Source: Bryobacteraceae bacterium (GTDB lineage: Bacteria > Acidobacteriota > Terriglobia > Bryobacterales > Bryobacteraceae). Taken from it: a stretch of DNA of 53,629 nt. The stretch is taken from assembly GCA_030041495.1 (NCBI GenBank), contig JASHNT010000115.1, positions 1 to 53,629 on the forward strand. Direction: 5' to 3'. Positions 51,608 to 53,629 of this stretch are shown here, in pieces. A program made the position numbers and the translations under genes. Position 1 is the first letter of the stretch. Each line of letters begins with the position of its first letter. The notes under the pieces were generated by a model. That model was given only the letters and a program-made list of their open reading frames with translations. It searched no databases and was not told the origin of the DNA.

Positions 51608-51644
51608 CTCCTTGAATATTTAGACCCGGGAAATCCTTTCCCGG
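51608..51644 (-). promoter_or_regulatory. CsrA-binding leader of flagellin mRNA (GGA hairpin plus SD GGA)
   Basis: In the RNA, CCGGGAAA-GGA-UUUCCCGG is a perfect 8-base stem with GGA in the loop (51644-51626), the structure favoured by CsrA. A second GGA lies in the ribosome site AAGGAG (51613-51608), about 25 bases away. Bound together by one CsrA dimer they would block translation, as shown for hag in Bacillus. The structure is seen directly; binding is inferred. Confidence 0.75.
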
Positions 51645-51663
51645 CTTTTTGACTACACCGCGC

Positions 51664-51690
51664 TTATCGGCTAGCGGGGAAGGTTCTTGA
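51664..51690 (-). promoter_or_regulatory. Sigma-28 (FliA) promoter of flagellin
   Basis: In the reverse direction TCAA (51690-51687), 15 bases, then GCCGATAA (51671-51664) fits the sigma-28 consensus TAAA-N15-GCCGATAA, with the -10 part perfect. It overlaps the last codons and stop of csrA, so flagellin has its own promoter besides read-through from fliW-csrA. Confidence 0.85.
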
Positions 51691-51928
51691 ATGAATCCGG
51701 CCGGTTCTTCAATGAGTCGCTGAGACGCGCCAGCGCGCCGTGCGAAATCTCGCGCGCGCTGGCGAAATTCTGGTCGCGCGTGAGGTGGATTTCCTTTCGC
51801 ACCACCGCCACGCTTTTGGGGGCGCGGATGCCGAGCTTGACCTGCGAAGGCGTCGCATCCAGCACTTCCACTTCGACATTTTCGCCGATCACCAGCGTCT
51901 CGCCGGGGCGGCGGCGAATCACGAGCAT
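51671..51928 (-). CDS. csrA: Carbon storage regulator CsrA
   Basis: An 85-residue RNA-binding protein with the canonical MLVIRRRPGETLVIGENVEV, KLGIRAPKSVAVVRKEI core. Dimers bind GGA hairpins in mRNA. The tail (LSDSLKNRPDSFKNLPR) is longer than in enterobacteria, as in FliW-controlled CsrA proteins where the C-terminal extension contacts FliW. It overlaps fliW by ten bases and lies directly upstream of flagellin. Confidence 0.95.
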   Translation of the reverse strand: MLVIRRRPGETLVIGENVEVEVLDATPSQVKLGIRAPKSVAVVRKEIHLTRDQNFASAREISHGALARLSDSLKNRPDSFKNLPR

Positions 51929-52380
51929 ACCGGCTCCGCAGTCGACGGAATGGGGTGCTGATGCGAATAGCGCAAATCGCTGCGCACCGCTTGCACGGCC
52001 CGATGGTTGTGAAGATTGATGACCACCGGCGCCAATAAATTGGCGGTCAGCGGACCATTTTCTGGCGCGCAGAGCAGCGCCAGGAGTAGTACGTCGACGC
52101 CGGGTACCGGTGAGCGCGCGGGGTCGAGATCGAGGCGATCGAGGTCCTCGCGGTTCAACGCAAGCTCATAGTGCGCGTCGATCATAGCCACCGGCGCGGC
52201 CAGAAAACACAGCTCTGGCGCGGTAACGCTTTGCAGGAAAACGACCGGCGCGAGCTCCGGCTGCTCGACAACGGTAAAGAGGGAGTGTCCGTCGAACCCG
52301 GGCAGCCCAGAAGGGAAGGTCAAGACCGATGAAGGATCGTACTCAATCGCGCCGAAGCGGCGCGTATGTGCCACGGGCAT
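51919..52380 (-). CDS. fliW: Flagellar assembly factor FliW
   Basis: The protein (about 153 residues) starts RRFGAIEYDPSSVLTFPSGL, continues GFDGHSLFTVVEQPELAPVV and FLQSVTAPELCF, and ends VINLHNHRAVQAVRSDLRYS, all typical of FliW. FliW binds CsrA when free of flagellin and releases flagellin translation, giving feedback control. ATG 52380 fits the family start; another ATG at 52410 adds ten residues. Neither has a strong ribosome site. Confidence 0.93.
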   Translation of the reverse strand: MPVAHTRRFGAIEYDPSSVLTFPSGLPGFDGHSLFTVVEQPELAPVVFLQSVTAPELCFLAAPVAMIDAHYELALNREDLDRLDLDPARSPVPGVDVLLLALLCAPENGPLTANLLAPVVINLHNHRAVQAVRSDLRYSHQHPIPSTAEPVCS

Positions 52381-52455
52381 GCGAATGAGTGAGTGCACCC
52401 TGGTGGCCATTCCCGCGCGGCGCGCTTGCTACCCTGGACAAATACGGACAAAGAA

Positions 52456-53400
52456 ATGGACGCTCACTCGCGCATTTATGTGGCAGGGCACCGCGGGTTG
52501 GTAGGTTCCGCGATCGTGCGCCGCCTGGAGTCGGAGGGTTGCCAGGAGCTGATCACGGCAAGCCGCGAAAGACTGGACCTGCGCGACGAAGGGGCGATGG
52601 AGGAATTCTTCGCGCGAGAGCAACCCGAATTTGTGTTTCTGGCCGCGGCCAAGGTGGGCGGAATTCTGGCCAACGCCTCGCGGCCGGCGGAGTTTCTGCG
52701 CGACAACCTGGCGATTCAGACCAACGTGATTCATTCGGCCTGGAAGCACGGCGTAAGCAAGCTGCTGTTCCTGGGCTCCTCCTGTATTTATCCGAAATTC
52801 GCGCCGCAGCCGATTCGCGAAGAGTATCTGCTGACGGGCGAGCTGGAGCCGACCAACCAGGCGTATGCCATCGCCAAGATCGCGGGGATTCAGATGTGCC
52901 AGGCGTACCGGCAACAGTACGGATTTCCAGCGATCAGTTTGATGCCGACGAATCTGTACGGCCCGGGCGACAACTTCAACCTGGAGAGCTCGCACGTGCT
53001 GCCGGCTCTGGTGCGCAAATTTCACGAAGCGGCGGAGAGCGGAGCTCCGGAGGTGGTGATCTGGGGCACGGGAGCGCCGCGCCGCGAATTTTTGCACGTG
53101 GACGATTTGGCGGACGCTGCGGTATTCCTGATGCGGAGCTACGACTCCGGCGAGATCGTCAACGTGGGCACGGGCCGGGACTTGACCATCGCTGAGCTGG
53201 CAGGGCTGATCGCGCGCATCACCGGATACCGGGGCAAGCTGGCGTTCGATGCCTCCAGGCCGGACGGGACGCCGCGCAAGCTGCTGGACGTATCGCGGCT
53301 GGCGAGGCTCGGCTGGAAGGCGCGGATTCCTTTGGAGGAAGGGATCCGGAGAACCTACCAGTGGTATCTGGAGCAAGCGGCGAGTCACACCCGGATCTAA
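52456..53400 (+). CDS. fcl: GDP-L-fucose synthase
   Basis: A 314-residue bifunctional epimerase-reductase making GDP-L-fucose from GDP-4-keto-6-deoxymannose for surface polysaccharides. The NADP motif GHRGLVGSAI, the family-specific AAAKVGGILANASRPAEF, the catalytic LGSSCIYPKFAPQPIREEYL and the Tyr-x-x-x-Lys in NQAYAIAKIAG are intact. Start at ATG 52456 matches the family; an upstream frame to 52393 does not. It is divergent from fliW. No gmd gene is in view. Confidence 0.95.
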   Translation: MDAHSRIYVAGHRGLVGSAIVRRLESEGCQELITASRERLDLRDEGAMEEFFAREQPEFVFLAAAKVGGILANASRPAEFLRDNLAIQTNVIHSAWKHGVSKLLFLGSSCIYPKFAPQPIREEYLLTGELEPTNQAYAIAKIAGIQMCQAYRQQYGFPAISLMPTNLYGPGDNFNLESSHVLPALVRKFHEAAESGAPEVVIWGTGAPRREFLHVDDLADAAVFLMRSYDSGEIVNVGTGRDLTIAELAGLIARITGYRGKLAFDASRPDGTPRKLLDVSRLARLGWKARIPLEEGIRRTYQWYLEQAASHTRI

Positions 53401-53510
53401 AACGCCAACCTGTTGAAGGCATTTGAATTTTCGGTAGTGGGTAGTTTTGCCAAGCTGGGCACCTTGACACCCCGGAGCGGATGCGCTTTCGCATATGGGA
53501 CAATAACTAC

Positions 53511-53629
53511 ATGTGGCGGACATCCGCGAAGCTTGTGCTTGGAGGAGTCATCTTGATAGGCTCCTTCACTAACCAGCTTTTTGGGTGGTTCCGCGCCATA
53601 GAATATCTTCAGCGCAATACGCCTCGTCT
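53511..53629 (+). CDS. Start of a membrane or exported protein (cut by window edge)
   Basis: From ATG 53511 the frame is open for 39 codons to the edge: MWRTSAKLVLGGVILIGSFT, then NQLFGWFRAIEYLQRN. One hydrophobic helix near the start suggests a signal or membrane anchor. It follows GDP-fucose synthase by 110 bases and may belong to a polysaccharide locus. A TTGACA at 53464-53469 lies upstream, but no -10 at the right distance is clear. Confidence 0.45.
   Translation, partial: MWRTSAKLVLGGVILIGSFTNQLFGWFRAIEYLQRNTPR

Noticed and set aside
53464-53510. Sigma-70 promoter from TTGACA at 53464
   Set aside because: No -10 element at 16-18 bases; CATATG and GACAAT lie too far away.

Overview
The window looks like chromosomal DNA of an acidobacterium, most likely a Solibacter/Bryobacter-type soil lineage. 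The call rests on gene content: three full-length 'ADOP' orphan permeases with PadR regulators, a TIGR03435-type secreted protein, NHL-repeat remnants, a glycine-zipper secreted protein, and very GC-rich coding with C- or G-ending codons. No rRNA, tRNA or CRISPR array was seen.

Layout. 0-2.3 kb: the start of an IS3-type transposase abutting a prolyl oligopeptidase that has lost its own 5' end. 2.8-5.4 kb: nagA, then an Rrf2 regulator overlapping cysK. 5.7-12.2 kb: addB-addA (double-strand break repair). 12.2-13.9 kb: a SIR2-like gene with a small membrane partner, a candidate defence unit. 13.9-18.3 kb: a serine hydrolase/exo-muramidase fusion, pterin carbinolamine dehydratase, AlkD-like and PhnB-like genes. 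18.3-26.2 kb: membrane MutS-like ATPase, MEMO-family protein, a dead four-helix-bundle gene, a degenerate GGDEF protein, DUF423, UDP-glucuronate decarboxylase and a membrane Fe-S oxidoreductase. 26.2-28.3 kb: hicBA and a doubly frameshifted AlbA_2 (Schlafen-like) gene. 28.3-38.3 kb: PadR/ADOP region with relic copies. 38.3-45.6 kb: HxlR/VOC pair, small secreted proteins, a TIM-barrel/lactate permease operon, a serine hydrolase and the TIGR03435 protein. 45.8-48.0 kb: carotenoid-type desaturase and CrtO-like acyltransferase. 49.1-52.4 kb: a complete fliW-csrA-flagellin module with sigma-28 promoter, leader hairpin and terminator. 52.4-53.6 kb: GDP-fucose synthase and the start of a membrane protein.

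How the parts work together. Peptidoglycan recycling is suggested by nagA plus the amidase-like/NamZ fusion. Cysteine synthesis may be coupled to its own regulator (Rrf2-CysK). Flagellin output is probably set by the FliW-CsrA switch acting on a GGA hairpin in the flagellin leader. Surface glycans are suggested by the UDP-xylose and GDP-fucose genes. Breakage is concentrated in accessory genes (SIR2 partner, AlbA_2 gene, four-helix-bundle gene, ADOP and NHL relics), while long core genes are intact, which points to real decay more than sequencing error.

The most interesting items are the SIR2/membrane pair beside addAB, a palindromic interspersed element that splits a signal peptide, the muramidase fusion, and the flagellin leader.
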